DNA of 5,154 nt, taken from Hyphomicrobiales bacterium (GTDB taxonomy: Bacteria > Pseudomonadota > Alphaproteobacteria > Rhodobacterales > Rhodobacteraceae). Positions 1-5,154 of the stretch are shown here, piece by piece. Under the pieces are notes generated by a model. The model did no database searches. It was given only the letters and a program-made list of their open reading frames with translations, and was not told the origin of the DNA. The DNA is taken from contig PWLT01000127.1 in NCBI GenBank assembly GCA_003558415.1, forward strand, positions 1-5,154. The letters are read 5' to 3'. A program made the position numbers and the translations under genes. Every line of letters starts with the position of its first letter. Position 1 is the stretch's first letter.

Positions 1-611
1 CCCACGCCGCGCGCGCGCAGCGCCTCCAGCAACTCGGCATCGAAATGCAGGCTGGCGGTGGGCGCGGCCACGGCGCCCGCGTGGCGGGCGAATACTGTTT
101 GATAATCGGTCATGTCGCGCGCGTCGGCAGCGCGGCGCGCGGCGATATAGGGCGGCAGCGGCATCGCCCCGGCCTGGGCCAGCGCGGCCTCGAACTCCGT
201 CCCCTCGAGATTGAACCGCACGGCCACGCGGTCGGCCTCGCGCGCGCCCACCTCGGCCTCTAGCCCGGCCGCGAAGCGGATCACATCGCCCTCGCGCAGC
301 TTTTTCAGCGGCCGCGCCAGCGCCCACCAGCCGCCCGCGGCGCTTGGTTCCAGAAGCGTGATCTCCACGCCCGCGCGCGCGGGCTGTGCGCCGCCGCGAT
401 GGCGCTCTCCGCTCAGCCGCGCCGGGATGACCCGCGTATTGTTGAGCACCAGCCGGTCCCCCGGGCGCAGGATCGCGGGCAGATCGCGCACATGCGCGTC
501 GCGGATCGCATCGCCCTCGGCCACCAGCAGCCGCGCGGCGCTGCGCGGACGCACCGGGCGCGTGGCGATCAGCGCCTCGGGCAGATCGAAATCGAAATCG
601 CTGAGTTTCAT
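1..611 (-). CDS. queA: QueA, S-adenosylmethionine:tRNA ribosyltransferase-isomerase (3' end outside window)
   Basis: This cytosolic enzyme moves the ribosyl part of S-adenosylmethionine onto preQ1 in tRNA and isomerises it to epoxyqueuosine, the penultimate step of queuosine synthesis. The 203 complete codons visible carry the family hallmarks: the N-terminus [12 protein letters not shown], a [14 protein letters not shown] stretch (about residues 17-30), the [11 protein letters not shown] motif (56-66), [11 protein letters not shown] (99-109), PLPPYI (151-156), and [21 protein letters not shown] (170-190), the most conserved QueA block. Known QueA proteins are about 350 residues, so roughly 60% is present and the rest lies beyond the left edge. 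The ATG matches the usual QueA start; only a weak G-rich stretch precedes it, so there is no clear Shine-Dalgarno sequence. It follows ychF on the same strand across a 92-base gap. A CTTGAC box in that gap (669-674 on the minus strand) could give it its own promoter, but the matching -10 is poor. The assignment is very secure. Confidence 0.96.
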   Translation of the reverse strand, partial: MKLSDFDFDLPEALIATRPVRPRSAARLLVAEGDAIRDAHVRDLPAILRPGDRLVLNNTRVIPARLSGERHRGGAQPARAGVEITLLEPSAAGGWWALARPLKKLREGDVIRFAAGLEAEVGAREADRVAVRFNLEGTEFEAALAQAGAMPLPPYIAARRAADARDMTDYQTVFARHAGAVAAPTASLHFDAELLEALRARGV

Positions 612-703
612 CGCGCGCCGCCCAATCGAAGAATCGGAGCCGCTGCATTGATCCTTCGTGCCGCCTGCGTCAAGGGAGCGCGCGCGGCGGCGCGCATCCC
701 CGC

Positions 704-1801
704 TCAGGCGTTGAACAGGAAGTGAAGAACGTCGCCATCGGCAACCTCGTAATTCTTGCCCTCGACGCGCATCTTTCCCGCCTCCTTGGCGCCCTGCTCG
801 CCACCGCAGGCGATGTAATCCTCAAAGGAGATCGTCTCGGCGCGGATGAAGCCGCGCTCGAAATCGCCATGGATCACGCCCGCGGCCTGCGGCGCCCTCG
901 TGCCCGCCGGGATCGTCCAGGCGCGCGCCTCCTTGGGACCGACAGTGAAATAGGTGCGCAGCCCCAGCAGATCGTATCCTGCCCGGATCATCCGGTTGAG
1001 CCCCGGCTCATCGAGCCCCATCTCCTCGAGGAACGCCTCCGCCTCCTCTGGGTCAAGCTGGGCGATCTCCTCCTCGATGCGTGCCGAGATCACCACATGA
1101 CCCGCCCCTTCGCGCGCCGCCATCTCGGCCACACGCTGCGAGAGCGCGTTGCCGGTGGCGGCAGAGCCCTCCTCGACATTGCAGACATAAAGCACCGGCT
1201 TGGCGGTGAGCAGCTGCAGCATTGCCCAGGGCCTGGCGTCCTCTTCACTGACCTCGACGCTGCGCGCGGGCTTGCCCGCCTCCAGCGAAGCCTTCGCCGC
1301 GCGCAACAGCCGATCCTGCGCCACGGCCTCGGCGTCGCCGCCGCGCAGCTTGCGCGACAACCCCGCCAGGCGCTTGTCGATATTCTCCAGATCGGCCAGC
1401 ATCAGCTCGGTCTCGATGGTCTCGGCATCCGACACCGGATCGATCGCCCCCTCGACATGGGCGACATCGTCATCGACAAAACAGCGCAGCACATGCGCGA
1501 TCGCATCGACCTCGCGGATATTGGCCAGAAACTGGTTGCCCAGCCCTTCACCCTTCGAGGCCCCGCGCACCAGCCCGGCGATATCGACGAATGTCATGCG
1601 CGTGGGGATCACCTGGCGCGACTTCGCGATCGCGGCAAGCCGCTCGAGCCGCCCATCGGGCACCGCCACCTCACCCACATTGGGCTCGATGGTGCAAAAG
1701 GGGAAATTCTCCGCCTGCGCCGCCGCGGTGCGGGTGAGCGCATTGAAAAGCGTCGACTTGCCCACATTCGGCAACCCCACGATGCCCATCCTGAAGCCCA
1801 T
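704..1801 (-). CDS. ychF: YchF, redox-regulated Obg-family P-loop ATPase
   Basis: YchF (OLA1 family) is a cytosolic Obg-related P-loop protein that prefers ATP over GTP, binds ribosomes and is linked to translation and oxidative-stress responses. The 365-residue product matches the family length. Visible motifs are the Walker A loop GLPNVGKST (9-17), the switch I region [11 protein letters not shown] (33-43), the G3/switch II block [20 protein letters not shown] (73-92), NVEE (208-211) in place of the GTPase NKxD motif, which explains the ATP preference, a G5-like SARIEEE (239-245), and a C-terminal TGS domain (about 280-363) ending in HFLFNA. The start at 1801 is chosen because YchF proteins begin MGF(x)[12 protein letters not shown] and an AAGGAAG ribosome site (1809-1815) lies 7 bases upstream. 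A longer reading from 1843 would add 14 residues with no family support. It is divergent from the VOC gene and upstream of queA on the same strand. Confidence 0.97.
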   Translation of the reverse strand: MGFRMGIVGLPNVGKSTLFNALTRTAAAQAENFPFCTIEPNVGEVAVPDGRLERLAAIAKSRQVIPTRMTFVDIAGLVRGASKGEGLGNQFLANIREVDAIAHVLRCFVDDDVAHVEGAIDPVSDAETIETELMLADLENIDKRLAGLSRKLRGGDAEAVAQDRLLRAAKASLEAGKPARSVEVSEEDARPWAMLQLLTAKPVLYVCNVEEGSAATGNALSQRVAEMAAREGAGHVVISARIEEEIAQLDPEEAEAFLEEMGLDEPGLNRMIRAGYDLLGLRTYFTVGPKEARAWTIPAGTRAPQAAGVIHGDFERGFIRAETISFEDYIACGGEQGAKEAGKMRVEGKNYEVADGDVLHFLFNA

Positions 1802-1808
1802 GGTGCCA

Positions 1809-1815
1809 CTTCCTT
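1809..1815 (-). promoter_or_regulatory. Ribosome binding site deciding the ychF start
   Basis: The minus strand reads AAGGAAG followed by 7 bases and then ATG at 1801. This is near-ideal Shine-Dalgarno spacing. It favours the 365-residue YchF over the extension that begins at 1843. Confidence 0.8.
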
Positions 1816-1841
1816 TCCATCCGCCGTGATCAAACCCGCGC

Positions 1842-1871
1842 ATCTACGTCCGCGCCCATGCGAAGGTCAAG
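1842..1871 (-). promoter_or_regulatory. Candidate ychF promoter (CTTGAC -35)
   Basis: On the minus strand a CTTGAC box (1866-1871) matches the -35 preferred by housekeeping sigma factor in alphaproteobacteria. An 18-base spacer leads to GTAGAT (1842-1847), or 19 bases to TAGATG; neither is a strong -10. Transcription from here would leave a leader of about 35 bases before ychF, enough for the AAGGAAG ribosome site. The call is by eye only. Confidence 0.35.
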
Positions 1872-1892
1872 CGACCCACCCCTGCCTCTTCT

Positions 1893-1960
1893 TCGTGGAA
1901 ATATCCTCCGGGGGTGAATTGCCCGGCAGGGCAAGAGGGGGCGGAAAGCCCCCTTTCGGC
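1893..1960. repeat. Paired-hairpin intergenic element between divergent genes
   Basis: A TCGTGGAAATATCCTCCGGGGG stretch leads into two adjacent hairpins. The first is TTGCCC-ggca-GGGCAA (1919-1934), with perfect 6-bp arms. The second is AGGGGGC-GGAAA-GCCCCCT (1936-1954), with a perfect 7-bp stem that grows to 9 bp if a G-U pair is allowed (1934-1956), followed by TTTC. The second resembles a rho-independent terminator with a short T run. From general familiarity with Rhodobacterales intergenic DNA, the AAATATCC...GGGGG plus paired GC-rich hairpins looks like a dispersed repeat class, but only one copy is present in this window. It lies between the candidate ychF and VOC promoters, so it would not be transcribed from either. 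Confidence 0.45.
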
Positions 1961-2007
1961 GCCGCGGGTGAACGCATCCGGGCGTATCGAACAGCTCGAT
2001 TTGCAGC

Positions 2008-2013
2008 TATACT
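2008..2013 (+). promoter_or_regulatory. Candidate -10 box for the VOC-family gene
   Basis: TATACT (2008-2013) matches five of six bases of the TATAAT consensus and is unusually AT-rich for this window. Transcription would begin near 2020, just before the AGGGAGG ribosome site, giving a very short leader. No convincing -35 is seen 16-18 bases upstream. An activator or another sigma factor may therefore be involved, or the match may be chance. Short inverted repeats surround it: TTGCA (2001-2005) with TGCAA (2018-2022), and GCAG (2003-2006) with CTGC (2012-2015). Confidence 0.35.
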
Positions 2014-2021
2014 GCCATGCA

Positions 2022-2028
2022 AGGGAGG
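2022..2028 (+). promoter_or_regulatory. Ribosome binding site deciding the VOC gene start
   Basis: AGGGAGG lies 5 bases before the ATG at 2034. It selects the 134-residue reading, which begins exactly where the PhnB-like fold begins, over a longer in-frame reading from 1914 whose extra 40 residues would be encoded by the intergenic hairpins. Confidence 0.8.
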
Positions 2029-2033
2029 CGGCG

Positions 2034-2438
2034 ATGACATTCACACCCTATCTGCATTTTCAGGGCGACTGCGCCGAGGCGCTCGCCTTCTACGCGGAGG
2101 TCTTCGGCACCGATGCGCCAGAAATCTCGCGCTACTCCGACGCGCCCGAAGGCAGCGGCCTGCCTGCGGGAGAGGGCGTCATGCATGGTGAGATCCGCCT
2201 CGGCGATGCGGTGCTCATGGCCAGCGACTTTCCCCCGGGGATCGGGGATCCGCAGGCGGCAGTGAGCGTCATGCACAGCGTCGCGGATCCCGAAACCGGC
2301 CGGGCGATCTTCGAGGCACTGGCCGTCGAGGGCGGCGCGATCGTGGAGCCCTGGAGCGAAACCTTCTTCGCTCGAGGCTTCGGCATGGTGCGCGACCGGT
2401 TCGGCACGCACTGGATCATCCATGCCGGCCATCCCTGA
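2034..2438 (+). CDS. VOC superfamily protein, PhnB/YjdN-like (glyoxalase/bleomycin-resistance fold)
   Basis: The 134-residue product has the pattern of the PhnB-like branch of the vicinal oxygen chelate superfamily. It opens with [22 protein letters not shown] (4-25), where the helix signature of each beta-alpha-beta-beta-beta module is clear. It continues with [16 protein letters not shown] (50-65) and a second module around [20 protein letters not shown] (78-96), and closes with [21 protein letters not shown] (107-127), the family's best conserved block. These small cytosolic proteins act as dimers. Most have no known substrate, and older labels such as phosphonate metabolism PhnB or 3-demethylubiquinone methyltransferase are unreliable, so no reaction is assigned. 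His51 sits in the usual position of a metal ligand in this branch, but the full ligand set cannot be established by eye. The gene is divergent from ychF and 77 bases upstream of trpA on the same strand. It might share a transcript with trpA, though hairpins occupy the gap. Confidence 0.9.
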   Translation: MTFTPYLHFQGDCAEALAFYAEVFGTDAPEISRYSDAPEGSGLPAGEGVMHGEIRLGDAVLMASDFPPGIGDPQAAVSVMHSVADPETGRAIFEALAVEGGAIVEPWSETFFARGFGMVRDRFGTHWIIHAGHP

Positions 2439-2445
2439 GCCGCGC

Positions 2446-2467
2446 GGCGGGCATTGATTTTCCCGCC
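2446..2467 (+). terminator. Hairpin after the VOC gene, possible weak terminator
   Basis: GGCGGG (2446-2451) and CCCGCC (2462-2467) form a perfect 6-bp stem around a 10-base AT-rich loop, 7 bases after the VOC stop codon. The T run (TTTT, 2458-2461) lies in the loop rather than after the stem, so this is not a classic intrinsic terminator. It may only protect the 3' end of the mRNA or attenuate read-through into trpA. Confidence 0.3.
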
Positions 2468-2515
2468 CCCATCGCGCAGACCCGTCCCAGGGGCAGGACA
2501 CGGGGCGCGCGCACC

Positions 2516-3307
2516 ATGACAAGAATCGACGACACCTTTGCGAGGCTGAAATCCGAGGGGAAATCGGCCTTCGTCGCCTATATCATGGCCGGCGATCCCG
2601 ATGCAGAGTCCTCGCTGGAGATCATGCGCGCGATGCCCGCAGCGGGGGTCGACATCATCGAGCTGGGCATGCCGTTCACCGATCCGATGGCCGATGGCCC
2701 CACGATCCAGCTTGCCGGCCAGCGCGCGCTCGCCGGGGGGCAGACACTGGAGAAGACGCTGGAGATGGTCGCGCGTTTTCGCGAGCAGGACAGCGCCACC
2801 CCGATCGTGCTGATGGGCTATTACAACCCGATCTACAATCGCGGGGTGGCGCGTTTTCTCACCGATGCGAAGGCTGCCGGCATCGACGGGTTGATCGTGG
2901 TCGACCTGCCGCCCGAGGAGGATGACGAGCTGTGCCTGCCTGCCCGCGCGGCGGGGCTCGACTTCATCCGGCTGGCCACGCCGACCACCGACGATGCGCG
3001 CCTGCCCAAGGTTGTGCGTAATACCAGCGGCTTCGTCTATTACGTCTCGATCACCGGCATCACCGGCGCGGCGGCGGCAAGTGCGGCCGATGTCGCCCCC
3101 GACGTGGCCCGCATCCGCAAGGCCGCGGGCCTGCCGGTGGTGGTGGGTTTCGGCATCACCACCCCCGACGGCGCGGCCGAGATCGCCGGCGTGGCCGACG
3201 GTGCCGTGGTCGGCTCGGCCATCGTCAAGCTGATCGGCGAGCGCCGCCCCGTGGCGGAAGTGACCGCCCGCATCAAGGCACTTGCCGAGGGTGTGCACAG
3301 GGGCTGA
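2516..3307 (+). CDS. trpA: Tryptophan synthase alpha chain
   Basis: TrpA cleaves indole-3-glycerol phosphate to indole and glyceraldehyde-3-phosphate and passes the indole through a tunnel to TrpB in the cytosolic alpha2beta2 complex. The product is 263 residues, close to the usual 265-270. The TIM-barrel markers fall at the Salmonella numbering: catalytic Glu49 in [12 protein letters not shown], catalytic Asp60 in ADGPTIQ, the [10 protein letters not shown] loop (101-110), VDLPPEE (129-135), Tyr175, and Thr183 in the VSITGITG mobile loop 6. The phosphate-binding GFGITTP (211-217) and GSAIVKLI (233-240) follow. All key residues are present, so it should be active. Family alignment supports the ATG at 2516, but the ribosome site is poor: only a GGGG stretch lies at a plausible distance, and a better AGGA is about 17 bases away. 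trpB is not adjacent on either side in the window, which fits the split trp genes common in alphaproteobacteria. The next gene downstream is convergent. Confidence 0.97.
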   Translation: MTRIDDTFARLKSEGKSAFVAYIMAGDPDAESSLEIMRAMPAAGVDIIELGMPFTDPMADGPTIQLAGQRALAGGQTLEKTLEMVARFREQDSATPIVLMGYYNPIYNRGVARFLTDAKAAGIDGLIVVDLPPEEDDELCLPARAAGLDFIRLATPTTDDARLPKVVRNTSGFVYYVSITGITGAAAASAADVAPDVARIRKAAGLPVVVGFGITTPDGAAEIAGVADGAVVGSAIVKLIGERRPVAEVTARIKALAEGVHRG

Positions 3308-3358
3308 GGCCGGTCCCGATTCTCAGGTGCGGTCGGACGCGTCCCCGTCGCTTGCGCG

Positions 3359-3386
3359 GCGGGCCCAAAAAGATCCTATCGCCCGC
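3359..3386. terminator. Hairpin between convergent trpA and EEP genes, possible terminator
   Basis: GCGGGC (3359-3364) and GCCCGC (3381-3386) form a 6-bp stem around a 16-base AT-rich loop containing AAAAA. Outer TTGCG (3352-3356) and CGCAA (3384-3388) offer a competing pairing. Its location between two converging 3' ends suits a bidirectional terminator, but no T run follows the stem on either strand. The role is inferred mainly from position. Confidence 0.3.
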
Positions 3387-3394
3387 AACACAAT

Positions 3395-4330
3395 CTAGAT
3401 GCCGTCGAACTCGACCACGAGCGCCGCGTGATCGGAGGCGTGCGGGCGGTGAACCCCGACCCCGGGCAGGCGGGCATCGCGCGCGCGCTCGGCCTCGGCC
3501 CCCATGCCCTCGCGCAGGATCGCAGGCACCGCTCCGGGCCAGCGCCGCGCCAGCGCCGGTGAGGCCAGCATCGCATCGGGGCGCGAGTAGATGCGTTCCT
3601 CGGCCAGGTGATAGGACCAGCGCTCCGCGCGCGGCAGACGCTCGAGCAGATCGACGCTGAACTCCCCGATCAGTGGCGCGATTGCGCGCTCGCCTCGGGG
3701 CTCGCGGGCGGGCTCGTTGAGATCGCCCAGCACCAGCCATAATGCCTCCCCGCAGGCGGCGCCGAAACGCGCCTCGATCAGCGTGCGCACGGCTTGCGCC
3801 TCAAGCCGGCGCACCTTCCATGCAACATCAGGTTCGGGATATGGCGCCTTGAAATGACATAGAAAAAACGAGATTGGCCCGACCCGGAATACCAGGCAGT
3901 CGCGGCGAAAGACGGGGACGTCCGGGTTCACCCCCTCGGGCAGATCGAGGCCCAGATCGCCGGGCATCAACGCGGCGTGGCTCTCCACCGCCGCGAGCGG
4001 GCGGCGGCTGAGCACGGCCAGATCGCGCCCGCGCCCGTCATTGCCGGGCAGGCAGACCCGGTACGGCCAGGGCGGCGTGCCCGTGGGCAGAAGGAACTCG
4101 TCATGGAAGTGATCGAGCGTGGCGCGGTCGAAAACCTCCTGCATGCAGACCAGATCGGCCCGCGTGTCGGCAATCACCGCAGCCGTCAGACGCCGATCCG
4201 CCTCGTCCAGCGCGCGCGCTTCCTCGCCGGCATCCTCGCTCACATCCCCGTCGCGCGCGCCGTCTAGGCGGGCATCGCCGTCGAGGCGCCGCAGGCGCAG
4301 GTTCTGAACGTTGAAGCTGGCGATCCGCAT
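3395..4330 (-). CDS. Endonuclease/exonuclease/phosphatase (EEP) family protein
   Basis: The 311-residue product has the complete active-site pattern of the metal-dependent EEP superfamily (DNase I, exonuclease III, sphingomyelinase and inositol phosphatase relatives). The motifs are Asn7 in MRIASFNVQNL, Glu65 in LVCMQEVFD, Arg102-Asp103 in GRGRDLAVLSRR, His159 in FFLCHFKAPY, Asp203 and Asn205 in LVLGDLNEP, and Asp300-His301 in HASDHAAL. The segment RPDAMLASPAL (250-260) occupies the position of the usual (I/L)DY-type strand. No signal peptide or membrane segment is seen, so a cytosolic phosphodiesterase or phosphatase is likely; the substrate cannot be told. Residues about 15-50 are rich in Asp, Glu and Arg and lengthen the spacing between the first two motifs well beyond that of DNase I or ExoIII. 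The start is supported by the family N-terminus and by GGGAAGGA (4337-4344) 6 bases upstream. It is convergent with trpA and divergent from the glycosyltransferase gene. Confidence 0.9.
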   Translation of the reverse strand: MRIASFNVQNLRLRRLDGDARLDGARDGDVSEDAGEEARALDEADRRLTAAVIADTRADLVCMQEVFDRATLDHFHDEFLLPTGTPPWPYRVCLPGNDGRGRDLAVLSRRPLAAVESHAALMPGDLGLDLPEGVNPDVPVFRRDCLVFRVGPISFFLCHFKAPYPEPDVAWKVRRLEAQAVRTLIEARFGAACGEALWLVLGDLNEPAREPRGERAIAPLIGEFSVDLLERLPRAERWSYHLAEERIYSRPDAMLASPALARRWPGAVPAILREGMGAEAERARDARLPGVGVHRPHASDHAALVVEFDGI

Positions 4331-4336
4331 CGCACA

Positions 4337-4344
4337 TCCTTCCC
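4337..4344 (-). promoter_or_regulatory. Ribosome binding site of the EEP family gene
   Basis: The minus strand reads GGGAAGGA, then 6 bases, then the ATG at 4330. This fixes the start so that the catalytic Asn is residue 7, as in DNase I and ExoIII. A second ATG that overlaps this site (4335-4337) is in another frame and is not used. Confidence 0.75.
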
Positions 4345-4417
4345 TTTCCGTTCCTGTCCGGCCATCGTGGCGACGGGGCCCAAGCCTGTCTTGGTCATGG
4401 CAGATACCGGGCAGCCC

Positions 4418-4445
4418 ATGCTATCAGCGGCGTAACGCGGCGCAA
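4418..4445 (-). promoter_or_regulatory. Candidate promoter for the EEP family gene
   Basis: On the minus strand TTGCGC (4440-4445) is followed by a 16-base spacer and TAGCAT (4418-4423), which shares four of six bases with TATAAT. Transcription would give a leader of about 80 bases. The -35 matches only in its TTG and overlaps the 8-bp palindrome GCAATTGC (4442-4449), so the call is tentative. Confidence 0.22.
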
Positions 4446-4482
4446 TTGCCGCGCCGCCCGTTTCGCAAGTCAGGCCGACCCG

Positions 4483-5154
4483 ATGCGCCAGGAAACCCCC
4501 GCCCCCGCCCCGGCACACGCGCGCGACACGGATGTCGTGGACGCGGTCGTGATCGGCCGCAACGAGGGGCAGCGCCTGATCGACTGCCTCACCTCGCTGC
4601 GCGGCGCGGTGCGCAATATCGTCTATGTCGATTCGGGTTCGAGCGACGGCAGCGTGGCGGCGGCGCGCGCCGCGGGCGCGCATATCGTCGAGCTCGACCC
4701 CTCGCGCCCCTTTACCGCGGCACGGGCGCGCAATGCCGGGCTGGCCGCCCTGCCCGTGGACAACCCGGCCCCCTATGTGCAGATGATCGACGGCGATTGC
4801 AGCCTGCAGCCGGGCTGGATCGCGGCGGCGCGCGCCTTTCTCGACGATCGCCCCGATGTGGCGGTGGCCTGCGGGCGGCGGCGCGAGCGATATCCGCAAG
4901 CCTCGATCTACAACCGCATGTGCGACTGGGAATGGGACACCCCCATCGGCGCGGCAGAATCTTGCGGCGGCGATGCGCTGATGCGCCGCGCGGCCCTCGA
5001 CGCGGCAGGAAGCTATGATGCGGCGCTGATCGCGGGGGAGGAGCCGGAACTGTGCCTGCGGCTGCGCCATTCAGGCTGGAAGATCCGGCGCCTCGACGCC
5101 GAAATGACAGCACATGACGCGGACATGCACAGCATGGGGCAATGGTGGCAGCGC
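4483..5154 (+). CDS. GT2-family (GT-A fold) glycosyltransferase, 3' end outside window
   Basis: The 224 codons visible encode a family 2 inverting glycosyltransferase, which uses a nucleotide-sugar donor at the inner face of the membrane or in the cytosol. The first 18 or so residues are Pro/Ala-rich. The GT-A fold then starts with VVIGRNEGQRLIDCLTSL (22-39) and continues with the nucleotide-binding VDSGSSDGS (49-57), ARARNAGL (80-87), a DxD-type metal motif in MIDGDC (101-106), GGDALMRR (162-169), and a candidate catalytic-base region AGEEPELCLRLR (184-195). The segment AHDADMHSMGQWW (210-222) follows and continues past the edge, where related proteins often have membrane-anchoring helices; none is visible here. 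Sugar, acceptor and pathway cannot be told; envelope or exopolysaccharide synthesis is the usual setting. The ATG has only a weak CAGG (4471-4474) upstream, and the frame stays open further upstream, so the start is less certain than for the other genes. It is divergent from the EEP gene. Confidence 0.9.
   Translation, partial: MRQETPAPAPAHARDTDVVDAVVIGRNEGQRLIDCLTSLRGAVRNIVYVDSGSSDGSVAAARAAGAHIVELDPSRPFTAARARNAGLAALPVDNPAPYVQMIDGDCSLQPGWIAAARAFLDDRPDVAVACGRRRERYPQASIYNRMCDWEWDTPIGAAESCGGDALMRRAALDAAGSYDAALIAGEEPELCLRLRHSGWKIRRLDAEMTAHDADMHSMGQWWQR

Noticed and set aside
211..651. A 146-codon plus-strand Ser/Arg/Ala-rich frame opposite queA
   Set aside because: It is an antisense shadow of queA; the opposite strand carries the conserved QueA blocks.
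1802..1843. A 14-residue N-terminal extension of YchF
   Set aside because: No family member is expected to have it, and a strong ribosome site lies between it and the normal ATG at 1801.
1914..2033. A 40-residue N-terminal extension of the VOC protein
   Set aside because: It would be encoded by the hairpin element and lies upstream of the AGGGAGG site that serves the ATG at 2034.
722..2191. A 489-codon open frame on the plus strand opposite ychF and running into the VOC gene
   Set aside because: It is antisense to the secure ychF gene, has a His/Arg/Leu-rich composition typical of GC-rich shadow frames, no recognisable domain, and runs through the intergenic hairpins.
2132..3298. A 388-codon open frame on the minus strand opposite the VOC gene and trpA
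   Set aside because: Both opposite genes are well supported by family motifs; this frame mirrors them with His/Asp/Arg-rich low-information protein and no motif.
3334..3343. The 10-bp perfect palindrome GGACGCGTCC after trpA
   Set aside because: It has no loop, so it cannot form a short hairpin, and self-complementary GC-rich 10-mers arise readily by chance in this composition; no sign of an operator in a convergent gap.
4311..5018. A 235-codon plus-strand frame overlapping the glycosyltransferase
   Set aside because: It is the Arg/Pro-rich shadow in another frame; the frame starting at 4483 carries all the GT2 motifs.
4264..5070. A 268-codon open frame on the minus strand opposite the glycosyltransferase
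   Set aside because: It overlaps the 5' end of the EEP gene in another frame and is antisense to a clear GT2 protein; no domain or ribosome site supports it.

Overview
The window is strongly GC-rich. Its codons nearly always end in G or C, and the queA, ychF and trpA products look alphaproteobacterial. Together with CTTGAC-type -35 boxes, this points to a chromosomal segment from a Rhodobacterales (Rhodobacteraceae or Paracoccaceae) bacterium. This is inferred from reading the sequence; no database was searched. No phage, IS, tRNA, rRNA, CRISPR or other mobile-element signal is visible.

Layout from left to right: (1) the first two-thirds of queA on the minus strand, running off the left edge; (2) a complete ychF on the same strand, 92 bases upstream of queA; (3) a divergent intergenic region holding two adjacent hairpins, a candidate ychF promoter and a candidate promoter for the next gene; (4) a small VOC/PhnB-like gene on the plus strand; (5) trpA on the plus strand after a 77-base gap with two possible RNA hairpins; (6) a convergent gap; (7) a complete endonuclease/exonuclease/phosphatase (EEP) family gene on the minus strand; (8) a 152-base divergent gap; (9) a GT2-type glycosyltransferase on the plus strand, cut by the right edge.

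The genes do not form one pathway. queA (tRNA queuosine modification) and ychF (ribosome-associated P-loop ATPase) share a translation theme and direction. trpA (last step of tryptophan synthesis) stands apart from trpB. The VOC, EEP and GT2 genes have family-level assignments only. The coding content is ordinary housekeeping and accessory sequence, and I found no convincing undescribed system. The most distinctive non-coding item is the paired-hairpin element between ychF and the VOC gene, which lies where a terminator would serve neither neighbour. The EEP protein also carries an unusually long charged segment between two of its active-site motifs.
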